64,000 bases of DNA, from NCBI GenBank assembly GCA_006386115.1, contig VFIW01000014.1, positions 322,322 to 386,321 on the forward strand, in the 5' to 3' direction. Source of the DNA: Globisporangium splendens. Taxonomy: Eukaryota; Oomycota; Peronosporomycetes; Pythiales; Pythiaceae. A program made the position numbers and the translations under genes. The notes beneath the pieces were generated by a model. The model was not told where the DNA came from. It did no database searches and saw nothing but the letters and a program-made list of their open reading frames with translations. The stretch's first letter is position 1, and every line of letters starts with the position of its first letter. Positions 1-8,490 of the stretch are shown one piece after another.

Positions 1-87
1 CACAGCTGGCTCACAACTAAATCCGCTGCCGCCGAAGAAGAAGAAGAAGCTCGAGTGTCCAAGCCCCAAGCTCCACACACGCTCAAG

Positions 88-642
88 ATGCCATCAGCCT
101 CAGTTGCTACCGCCAAGAAAGCCAACGCCGGTCCAGGTTACTACGACTTGATCAAGGAGGCCGTGCTCACGCTCAAGGAACGCAACGGTTCGTCCCGCCA
201 GGCCATCGACAAGTACGTCGCGGCCAAGAAGGGTGCCAGCTACCAGAAGGCGCGTTTGAACATCGCGCTCAAGAAGGGCGTCGAAGTCGGCAAGCTCGTC
301 GCCGTCAAGGGCTCGTTCAAGCTCGCTGCAGACGAGAAGAAGGCGCCAAAGGTCAAGAAAGCCGCCAAGCCTGCTGCTGACAAGAAGAAGAAGACCGTGA
401 AGAAGGTGTCGTCGGTCGCCAAGAAGTCGGTGAAGCCAGCTTCGTCCAAGCCAAAGAAGAGTACGACCCAGGCTGCGAAGCCAAAGGCTGCGTCGAAGAC
501 GTCCAAGAAAGCCACTCCTGCGACGTCCAAGAAGGTGACAAAGACGTCGAAGAAGGTCTCTGCCAAGAAGCCAACCACCACGAAGAAGAAGGTCGTGAAG
601 AAGTCTGCGGCGAAGAAGGTCAGCGGCAAGAAGCAAGCATGA
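88..642 (+). CDS. Linker histone H1-like protein
   Basis: This gene encodes a 184-residue linker histone that would bind linker DNA and compact chromatin in the nucleus. A winged-helix H15 globular domain occupies roughly residues 10-80 (GYYDLIKEAVLTLKERNGSS, then RQAIDKY and KARLNIALKKGV). It is followed by a tail made almost entirely of Lys, Ala, Ser, Thr and Pro with repeated AAKK/TSKK motifs, the classic H1 arrangement. I chose the ATG at 88 because the frame upstream opens only with a GTG and the H15 fold begins just after this Met. It is a single exon. It runs tail to tail with the damaged CEP131-like gene, about 180 bases downstream. The antisense and shifted ORFs here come from the repetitive AAG-rich tail and are not genes. 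Family assignment is firm; the variant is not determined. Confidence 0.93.
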   Translation: MPSASVATAKKANAGPGYYDLIKEAVLTLKERNGSSRQAIDKYVAAKKGASYQKARLNIALKKGVEVGKLVAVKGSFKLAADEKKAPKVKKAAKPAADKKKKTVKKVSSVAKKSVKPASSKPKKSTTQAAKPKAASKTSKKATPATSKKVTKTSKKVSAKKPTTTKKKVVKKSAAKKVSGKKQA

Positions 643-825
643 GCTGCCCGTCCCCTGCTGCTAGTGTAAACTGTCACCCTTATTCTTATTATTCTCCCCA
701 CACAAAGGGGGAATCCTCTATCGCCGCACAAGCTGAATTCATTTTTTCCTTCTTTTTTCTCAATCAGTATGTAATTTCATAAGCAAAATGTTGCCTTCTT
801 TCATTTTGTGTGTTTGATTTGCTGC

Positions 826-2832
826 CTATTCTCGAAAGAGTTGCATGCGCTGTTCCTCGATGAGCGCGTGGCTTTTGCTGAGCTTGACGTGCATGAGATG
901 GAGCTCTTCTTGCGCGTTCTCGATCGCCTGGTCCTTGCGCGCGATGGTGCTGCGCACGCGCTCATGCAGGTTCGCGAGCTCGGCGTCGTGGTCGTTCTGG
1001 ATTTTCTGCGTCTGAAAATTCTCGGCCATCGTCTCCATCTTCTCTCGTAGCGTCGTGAGCTCTGCGCTCATCTGCTGGCGACTGTGCTCGCTGTCCTGCT
1101 GCGTGGCCGCGTAGCGGTGCTCGAGCTGCTTGACCGTGGTCTCGTGCTGCCGGCGCTCTTCGTGCAGCAGACGCGCGAGCTCCTGCGCTTTGTCGCTCGC
1201 GCGCTTGGCGTCGCTGCTGAGCTCCTCGGTTTGCTCGCGAGGTCCAGTTTGGCCGCCTTGTCGTGCAGATCGCGGTTCTTCTCCATCCACACGCCCTCGA
1301 TCTCGCTCGTCTGCTTGAGTTCGCGCTCCCATTCCTTGCGCTCGGCCTCGAACTTGGCAGTCGCCTTGTACTCCGCTTTCGCCAGCATCGCGCGGCTCTC
1401 CTCCTGCAGTTTCTCGATCACGACCTCGATCTTGGCGTCGCGCGACGCGAGCATCTGCTTCTCGAGCGCGAGCTTGTCGTTTTCGAACTCGCGGCGCAGT
1501 TTCGCCGTCAATTGCGCTTTGAACTGCTCGCACTCGACGCTCGTCTGCTCACGGAGCGCCGTGAACTCAGCCTCGTACTTGTGGACGACGTCTTCTTTTT
1601 CCTTTTGGCATTTTGCCAACGCAGCCTCCATGCGGATCGCCTGGATGTCCGGCTCGAGCGCCTTGATCGTCGATTTCTTGACCTCCTCGGTCTTCTTGAC
1701 GATCCACTGCTCGCGCCGCACTCTTTCCTGCGTCGCCCAGCGGTCCTTAGCGTCCTTGAGCTGCAATTTGAAGCGCTCGGCTTCGCCTTCTGCAATTTAG
1801 CGAGTAGCTCGTCGCAGCGCTTGGCCAAATCTGCCTTCACGGAGGAACATCAAAGCCACAGAGTCATGATGATGATTTAAAGAAGAAGAGAGCGTTACCA
1901 TCTGGGTACCTTGTCGGTGACGAGGTTCTGCGCAAAGTCCAGGTGCTGCTCGAGTTCTTTGTCGAGCTTGAGCTGCTACTCCTTGAGCTGCGCCTGCCAC
2001 TTGGCTTCCTCCGCCTGGAGAAGCTGCTTGGTCTTGACTTTGTCCTTCTTGCGCGTCATCTTGAGCAGCTCGGTGGTCTTTGTCTTGTCCTATATCAAGC
2101 ATTGAGTAAGTCAAAATGGAATGCATATATTCATGTGAGTGATGAATTGCATGCGTTGAGCTCGACGGTCATGGTCGCGAGCTCCTCTTTGATGCCGACC
2201 AAGCAGTGGTGGCTGACGTCCGAGTTCGCGCGACTCGCTCCAGATCGATACGACGGTACGGGGGAGCCACCAGATATTGACCGAGGCGCAAAGTCGTTGG
2301 CGTCATTTTCCCACGCGTAATCGCGGGAATGGCTCGGAAGCATGCGTCTACTTCGAGTGGAACTTAACGAGGAATCTAGACCGCTTGCAGACTGCAACTG
2401 CAGCTCAGATTGAGTCTCCAAGGTGTCCAGGTAGTCGTAGATGCTCTCTGGCTGCTTGTGAAGCCGAGTGCTGCTTCGACCGCTCCGACTGCTGCTAACG
2501 CTCACAGGCGATCCCGCCATCTCTGACCTGGATGGTGTATATACGGAGAAGTTGGAGATAATGCATACTTCGCTTGCTACAGACGCACTGATGCAAATGA
2601 TCTTGTACCCGGCATCAGTCTCTTCAGGTTTATGTTCATACTGTGGAGGCGCTGGCTCCTCCAAATGCAGCCCCACGCTCTTTTTGCTGACTGGCTCCGA
2701 TGCCTGAGTCTACACGCAATGTCGTTTCCCGCTTGCTCCGGTCAGTTCTCGTAAAGTTGCTGAGTTCTTCGCGCGCGAGATCGTGGTTTCGCATTGTCGT
2801 TGCACTCACCTGGTTGCTCTCTTCGTCGTCAT
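826..2832 (-). pseudogene. CEP131: CEP131/AZI1-like centriolar coiled-coil gene, broken
   Basis: CEP131 proteins sit at centriolar satellites and basal bodies and support cilium assembly. The reconstructed exons on the minus strand are 2832-2810 (23 nt, MTTKRATR), 2527-2155, 2089-1910 and 1834-826. Family hallmarks are EQHLDFAQNLVTDK followed by ADLAKRCDELLAKLQ across an intron, EEVKKSTIKALEPDIQAI, KIEVVIEKLQEESRAM and, near the C-terminus, HERVRSTIARKDQAIENAQ. The frame is broken at three points: an in-frame TAG at 1978-1976 inside QLKE*QLKLDKE, a one-base deletion near 1785, and a second near 1237. Homology continues without a gap across each. The intron at 2154-2090 has a GC donor (AAC|GCATGC), which is either a GC-AG intron or a mutated GT. 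Either this is a decaying gene or the sequence has errors: both deletions are a missing G beside GCG. Start and first exon are inferred from splice signals. Confidence 0.75.
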
Positions 2833-3192
2833 TGCTGTGCTTGGAAGGAGCAAAGCCACGCACTGCACACACACCACCAGTGAGGCAACAGACACACGCA
2901 GTGGGCAGCAGTGCCAAGGCTCTTGCCTGCGCGTCTGCGCTCCGCAACAGCGCTGCGCTTCTCCATTCGCGCCACACTCAAGTCCGCTGTTGCTGCTGTG
3001 TGTCATTATTGTCATCAGAAGAAACTGTCGCACCTCGTGTCGTTTCAAGTCGCACACAAACATCAGCCAAACCTACCATAAAGCATACATATTCTCTATG
3101 GAAGGTCCACAACCTCCTGATAAATTGTGCCCCCTCCCCTCATTTTCATCCGCCATCATCACAGAATCACCGAGCCGAAGAAGAACGACAAG
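2833..3192. promoter_or_regulatory. Divergent intergenic region, CEP131-like / SYS1
   Basis: About 360 bases lie between the inferred CEP131-like start and the SYS1 ATG. This must hold both promoters because the genes diverge. I see no convincing TATA box, RNA gene or conserved ORF here. Confidence 0.4.
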
Positions 3193-3925
3193 ATGCCCAA
3201 GTTTTACGGCGCCGGGCGGTGGGATCCGAAGCTCATCCTGCTGCAGATCGCGTGCATGCAGGTGCGTATGCTCATGCGCGTCTTCCCCATGCAGCCGTCG
3301 CGCGGTTTCCTCTGTGACTGACCTCGTACGGCTTCCTCTCTTTGTGCTGAACGTCAGACCTCGCACTACCTTGCGCGCGGTCTCTTCTTGATGTTCTGCC
3401 ACGGCGCGAGCCTCTCGATGGACCAGTTCTTCGCGTTCCACGCGCAGACGCTGGCGACTGTAGACGGCATCAAGAACTGCTTCGCCGTCTTCGCCGCGGG
3501 GCTCGTCAGGTTCGCTAAAAGTGGATGTTGACGTTATTGAACGAGGACGCTTGTTGACGTTTGTGTGTGATACTATTCTATATAGCGCGGTGTGTCTGTG
3601 TGTTTTCGTGGAGCGTGCGAAAAAGTGCCTGGATTTCGGCGTCACGCTCTACTTTATTGACCTCCTCATCCAGTGCTTCTACTCGGTTCGTGCCTTGCTT
3701 CTCACAGTGTCATTTGGATGGGAATGCCATGAACTAACAAATGCATTGGGTCATGGGTTGTTATTCTGTGGCTTGTTGTAGGAGTTCCCCAAGGCCTGGG
3801 ACTGGTGGATCGTGCATCTGGTGTGCATGGCGACGACCATCCTGTTAGGCGAGTACCTGTGCTCGCGTCGGGAGTTAGAGGAGATCCCCATGCTCGACCT
3901 CTTCACGAAGCGCGCGCGCAATTGA
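3193..3925 (+). CDS. SYS1: SYS1 Golgi membrane protein
   Basis: SYS1 is a small four-pass membrane protein that recruits the Arf-like GTPase ARFRP1/Arl3 to the trans-Golgi. Four exons give 154 residues: 3193-3261, 3358-3509, 3586-3685 and 3782-3925; all three introns have GT..AG ends and preserve frame. Family landmarks are WDPKLILLQIACMQ at the N-terminus, ERAKKCLDFGVTLYFIDLL in the middle (human SYS1 has a similar KQCLDFTVT segment), and LLGEYLCSRRELEEIPML at the C-terminus. The length matches the human protein (156 aa). Four hydrophobic segments are visible. It is divergent from the CEP131-like gene and convergent with the F-box gene, about 140 bases away. No lesions were found. Assignment is strong. 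Confidence 0.93.
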
Positions 3926-4069
3926 AACTACTTATCATCATGCATTCATCACACAGGAAGAAAAGGATGAAGAAAGAGAGAAACTCAAGTGGCTTTGCTT
4001 TTATCGTATACCACAAAATAATAAAAAGAAAAGGAGCTACTGATACAAATGTTCATCCGCTTGTCATTG

Positions 4070-6892
4070 CTACTTGGCCGATTTCAGGCAAAAGTCGAGC
4101 ATGCCCAGCTGGTCCACGTACGTCTTCTCCATGCGGTCCATGGCCGCCTGCACGTTCTCGTCCATGGCACGCAGGTTCGGGAGCAGCTCGCGGCACGAGA
4201 GCGCAGCGAGGAAGTGCTCGATGTCGTCCGGCCGCTCGATCTTGGACGGAAGCCGCAGGTGTGTGATGTGCGGCAGGTTCATCAGCTCGTCCAGCAGCAC
4301 CGATGTCGGGAGATCGGCGTTTGACAAGTCGAGTCGCTGCAGCGTGTGGCGCTGCGACCTCGCAAGCACGCGGACCCAGGATGACTCCTTGACCACAGGC
4401 GCGACGATACTCACGAAGCGCTCGCTCGGGAGTTTATCTTCTTCCAGTGCATGCTCAAGGTATGCTGCACCCATGCGCGTCCGCGGCATGAGATCTAGCA
4501 AGTGTGTGTCCAGGGAGAGATTTGCATGGTCCAAGGCGATGCTTTGATCATTTGTAGCTTGCGCTTGGGCTTGGACTTGTGCCTGGAGAGTGCCGTACCA
4601 CGCGAGGATACTCGCCTGGTAATTCACCAGAACGCGGGTCTGGACGTTAGTCGGGCGAATCGGAATCATCATGTTGTTTGGTGCGTTTGTTCGAGTAGCG
4701 ACGTATTCATGGTTCAGCAACTGAGCCGCCACTGACGATGACGATGACGATGAGCCCGTTTGCAGCAAAAACTTGGCGTACTCGCCGCACGCACGGAATC
4801 CGGTGGGAAGAGGTATGTGCTGCGAGCTGAGCAAGAACAGCAACGTCGTCGAGTTGCTCTGCGTCGTGTCGGGAAAGCGGCCACGCGCGTAGAGACTAAC
4901 CGCACAGCGGAACACCGACGTGAGCATGCATGGTGGACGAAGCTGGCGCATCTGGCCGAACACGGCAGCGTGCATGGCGTTGAAAACACGGTCATGAGCG
5001 TTTTCGTCCTCCCCGCCAATGTCGACGACCGCAACATCGTCATCTCGTCTTCGTCGACGCATCATCGGACCATCAAGCTGTAGTTCGTCGCCTTGAGCGC
5101 CGTCCCGCTCTCGTGTGTTGTTGTTGTAAGGTACCTCAAGGTCTCGACTGCAGTACCACGTATTGAGCGAGCACAGCAATTGGAAAATGGGACCAGTTGT
5201 CTCGTTATCATCATCACCACCGTCTTTCTCGTCTGCATCTTCCAGAGCGTCCGCTGGTTCAAGGACCAGGATCGTCATGGTCGAAATGTCCGAATGCATA
5301 ACGCCTGCCTGCTCCAACGCGGTGATCGCGACCAACATCTGGCGTAGAAACGAGCGAAGTACGCGCTCCGAGACCGTGTGCTGATGCTGCAGCCACGTTT
5401 TCAGCGTCGTACGACGATATCCATCTTTGAAGCAGTGGATCTCGTCGTCATTTCGCTCACCACGGCCGCGGATCGTCGCAAAGAGCGCGGGGAACTGATC
5501 CTGGAGGTGGTGGGTCGTGGCAGCCGTCGGCCATTCGTACGCGTCCGACGTCGGCGTCTGCCCATGGAAGCAGACTAGGTGCACGCATTCCACGGGATTT
5601 TGTCTGTGCTTTGGCGCTACTGCAGTAGAACGACTGATATTGCCATCGAGAGGCGCTGTCATATCCAACTGATGCTGCTGTGGTTGCTGCTGTTGCTGGT
5701 CTTCGCGTGCCTGCATCCACGTGCGGAACCGCTCGCGCTCGTCGAGCAACCGACCGCGATGCGCTGGGATTTGGTGCCGCAACAGCATCTCGCCTGTTGC
5801 TCGGGTCGCATTATCGCCGCCGCCAACTTCAGCGGGCAGTTCGGAGACCCGCAGTCGCTTGAAGATCATAAACACCTGCATCGCTGGAAGATCAGCCGCC
5901 AGACCAAGAAACTCGCGCAGCGGATACCGCTCAAAGGGTGTAAACAGCCGCGGCTCCCATATCACATCGTGGCGCGCCATGCCCTTCCAGCTTCGACACA
6001 CGCCGCTGGCGCGGATCAGCTCATTGGGCGTCAAATACCCAAAGACCAGAGTCTCCAAGCCCGAGAGCGTGTCGATGCCGAAACTATGTGCATCTCTAGT
6101 GGGCTGCGTACTCGTGTCGCCGCGGTTACCGTCGTCTTCCTCTTCTATCTGGGAAAAGATCATGCGCGTCTGGATGTTCATTGTCTTGCGTTGGGGAGCT
6201 GCACTGCCAACCAAAGACACATTGTTCTTGCCAGCGATGGGGTAAAACTGGACCCGCGCGCGCACTTGACGCAGCACTGCGAGCTTGTCCTGACACTCAC
6301 GCTGCTTTTCCCAGAGCGGGTCTTCTCCGAGACTGCCCTGCGGTGAGTACGCTGTCGGCTTTGGCTGGAAGCTTGCGTTCTGAATCGCGTGGATCCATCT
6401 CCGCGCAGAGTGATGATGATGCTGGTGCTCTGCGTCAACATCCATGCTGCCACTGTTGCTGGTCATGCTGCTGCACTCGTCGGAGTCCGAACTGATCAGG
6501 CTCCCGCACTCTTCGTCGTTATCTTCAACTTCACTGCCTTCCGCCTTGTCTTGCGTCATGGCCGCGTCATCTTCACCGCCGCCTTCAGGATCTTCCATCT
6601 TTTGGTCACCTGCTTCAAGTGCAATTGCACCGCGCAGCCGATGCGTCGCCATCTCTCTCATCGATATTGCTGCCGTTTTCGTCACGCCTTCGGGGCGCTC
6701 GTTATCATTGCGAGTCACTGCATCGCTGCTCCTTCTTTCCTCATTTGCTTGTTGTTGCTGTTGATTATGTTGCGCGCCGCCATCGACACTGCTGTTGGTG
6801 TGTGTACTGCTGCTCTCAGTGCGTGTGCTGTTTGCAGAGCTGCGTCCGCTGGCACTGCTGTGAGCGACGGAGCGCGTCCTCATGGCATCCAT
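4070..6892 (-). CDS. F-box protein with a degenerate kinase-like domain
   Basis: This is a single-exon, 940-residue ORF. The first 250 residues are low-complexity Ser/Gln/Glu/His-rich sequence. An F-box follows at about 273-317 (LVFGYLTPNELIRASGVCRSW), suggesting an SCF ubiquitin-ligase substrate receptor. From about 435 to 700 there is a kinase-like region with the catalytic-loop-like VMHSDIS (HSD in place of HRD), but I cannot find a glycine loop, a VAIK lysine or a DFG motif, so it is probably a pseudokinase. The C-terminal 150 residues contain leucine-rich-repeat-like segments (LQRLDLSNADLPTSVLLDEL, HITHLRLPSKIERPDDIEHF), consistent with substrate recognition. The first ATG is used; no better start is evident. 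I do not recognise an orthologue by name. The F-box call is fairly secure, the kinase-like call moderate. Confidence 0.75.
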   Translation of the reverse strand: MDAMRTRSVAHSSASGRSSANSTRTESSSTHTNSSVDGGAQHNQQQQQANEERRSSDAVTRNDNERPEGVTKTAAISMREMATHRLRGAIALEAGDQKMEDPEGGGEDDAAMTQDKAEGSEVEDNDEECGSLISSDSDECSSMTSNSGSMDVDAEHQHHHHSARRWIHAIQNASFQPKPTAYSPQGSLGEDPLWEKQRECQDKLAVLRQVRARVQFYPIAGKNNVSLVGSAAPQRKTMNIQTRMIFSQIEEEDDGNRGDTSTQPTRDAHSFGIDTLSGLETLVFGYLTPNELIRASGVCRSWKGMARHDVIWEPRLFTPFERYPLREFLGLAADLPAMQVFMIFKRLRVSELPAEVGGGDNATRATGEMLLRHQIPAHRGRLLDERERFRTWMQAREDQQQQQPQQHQLDMTAPLDGNISRSTAVAPKHRQNPVECVHLVCFHGQTPTSDAYEWPTAATTHHLQDQFPALFATIRGRGERNDDEIHCFKDGYRRTTLKTWLQHQHTVSERVLRSFLRQMLVAITALEQAGVMHSDISTMTILVLEPADALEDADEKDGGDDDNETTGPIFQLLCSLNTWYCSRDLEVPYNNNTRERDGAQGDELQLDGPMMRRRRRDDDVAVVDIGGEDENAHDRVFNAMHAAVFGQMRQLRPPCMLTSVFRCAVSLYARGRFPDTTQSNSTTLLFLLSSQHIPLPTGFRACGEYAKFLLQTGSSSSSSSVAAQLLNHEYVATRTNAPNNMMIPIRPTNVQTRVLVNYQASILAWYGTLQAQVQAQAQATNDQSIALDHANLSLDTHLLDLMPRTRMGAAYLEHALEEDKLPSERFVSIVAPVVKESSWVRVLARSQRHTLQRLDLSNADLPTSVLLDELMNLPHITHLRLPSKIERPDDIEHFLAALSCRELLPNLRAMDENVQAAMDRMEKTYVDQLGMLDFCLKSAK

Positions 6893-7538
6893 ATGAGCGT
6901 ATATGTGTGCGAATGAGGTGGTGAAATGTGCACTGCGAAGGTTTCCGCATGCTGCAGAGGGTTACGCTGCATGGAGGCGGTGTAACCCCCTGACAAAGAA
7001 GGAATATTGCAGCGAAAATAAACATAAAATACGTCCAAGGAAACGATGATCCTTTTATATCTCGCAGTTTCTTTTCTACCAATCATAATGCCTTTAGAAT
7101 TAATGAGCCAATGAACACATGATAAAAAATAGAAGCTTGGTATTTTCAACCAATAGGTGTGCAATAAACACATTGTCATAGGGCCTTGTATTGAGAATGT
7201 GGACAGTAGTGCTAGCGATTGTGCTGAATTAACTTTGTTTTGGGTTCAGTACCTCCTCGCTGCAAATTATACTGGAAGGAAACAGCGTCGCTGCATCTTG
7301 CTCACCATCGAAGCAGCCGCACTCAGGCTCGACGCAAGTCCTCCCGCTCGCTTCGCACGCGCGTGGTATATCCCCAAGCACCACTGCGACCCTCGTCGCC
7401 CGCGTCTCTCTCTCTCTCTTTCCTCTTCATTCGTCGTCACTGTGTGCGTTTCCCTGTCTCAACACGAGCGCCGCCGTCCCGTCGACATTGGTTGAAGTCG
7501 ACGAACTCCACTATTAAGAGAAAGCCCGAAAAGCAAGG
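6893..7538. promoter_or_regulatory. Divergent intergenic region, F-box gene / UBL3-like
   Basis: About 645 bases separate two divergent starts. A pyrimidine-rich tract (CT repeats at about 7410-7435) precedes the UBL3-like gene, and the middle is A/T-rich. No gene or RNA was seen. Confidence 0.4.
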
Positions 7539-8115
7539 ATGAGCAGCGGCATGACGCTCGCGGCGAGCAAGATCGGCAGCTCTGGAGACGACCTCGCGCT
7601 CAAGTTTCTCTTCGCGAACCAGGACGGCGTGAACGTCGTGCTCAAGTTCCCGAGATCCACGTTCGTGTCGGCCGTCAAGATCGAATTGGCGCGCAATTGG
7701 CCACAAGGTGCCTTGTATTTACAGAGTGTTCTTTCTATTATCGTGTACTAAATGCCACTCTCTCTCTCTCTCTCTCTACTCCATTTGTGCTAGGCGTCAC
7801 TCCGCCAGAGGACCCCAAGTCGGTGCGCCTGATATGCATGGGACGCGGTCTCCTGCAGGACCACCAGACGCTCGACGGCTGCAAAGTCCCGGCATTCCCC
7901 ACGCACCCGACGCCTGTGAACGTGTCAGTGCTGCGGAAAGCGCCGTCGGTGGCCAGGGGTAGGATGGACCATGCATTCTACATTTGTGAAGCACAAGAAA
8001 AACAAACGCAGTGCTTGCTGAACGGTTCTGCTTGTTTGTATTTGTTGCAGATTTTCCGCAGACGGCAGCTGCAAAGAGCGTCGCAGCAAGCGGATGTGGT
8101 TGTGTGCTCCAATAG
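7539..8115 (+). CDS. Membrane-anchored ubiquitin-fold protein (UBL3/MUB-like)
   Basis: Three exons (7539-7707, 7794-7958, 8051-8115) encode 132 residues. The protein has a ubiquitin-like fold: LKFLFANQDGVNVVLKFPRS at the start of the fold, then AVKIELARNWPQ, SVRLICMGRGLLQDHQTLDG and VNVSVLRKAP. It ends in GCGCVLQ, a CaaX-type prenylation box with a second cysteine two residues upstream that could be palmitoylated. This matches the UBL3/MUB family, which tethers ubiquitin-fold domains to membranes and docks E2 enzymes. It is a little longer than human UBL3 (117 aa). The third exon is tiny but carries the whole lipid anchor, and splicing phases agree across both introns. A (CT)n microsatellite lies in intron 1. 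Assignment is good. Confidence 0.88.
7758..7778. repeat. (CT)n microsatellite in UBL3-like intron 1
   Basis: About ten uninterrupted CT units form the polypyrimidine tract just before the 3' splice site of the first intron. Confidence 0.9.
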
Positions 8116-8490
8116 AGAAAGAACGGACAGATTGCGGAAGAACCAAGAAGGCAAGAGCGAGCAACAAGTGCGCAATCGACAAGAAGCTCATGCGAGGAAG
8201 CCTTGCTTGTTCAATTGACAATAGCTGTTGCAGACGAATAGCTTGTGTGTCTATGTACACTTTCGCAAGCGCTGCTGTTTGGCTTCGTGTACATGTGTGT
8301 GTGTGTGTGTTGTTGCCTACCTGCTTGCTGACGTGTCGATCTCTCGTGACCTCCTTTAATTTATTGGGTTTCCTTTCCTGCAATGCAACACCACGCACTT
8401 TTGTTATTTGTTTGTTTGCATATTGTTTATTTTTACGGCTACTCGGGTCATTCATTTCCGCATTCCTACCTACACGCACCACAGCACAGC
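8116..8490. other. Convergent intergenic region with (TG)n repeat
   Basis: This 375-base gap separates the 3' ends of the UBL3-like gene and LTN1. It holds a (TG)n run at about 8294-8311 and otherwise A/T-rich sequence; no gene is visible. Confidence 0.5.

Noticed and set aside
1230..1790. Programmed ribosomal frameshifting as an explanation for the CEP131-like breaks
   Set aside because: Two independent sites plus a nonsense codon, and no slippery heptamer seen at either; mutation or sequence error is simpler.
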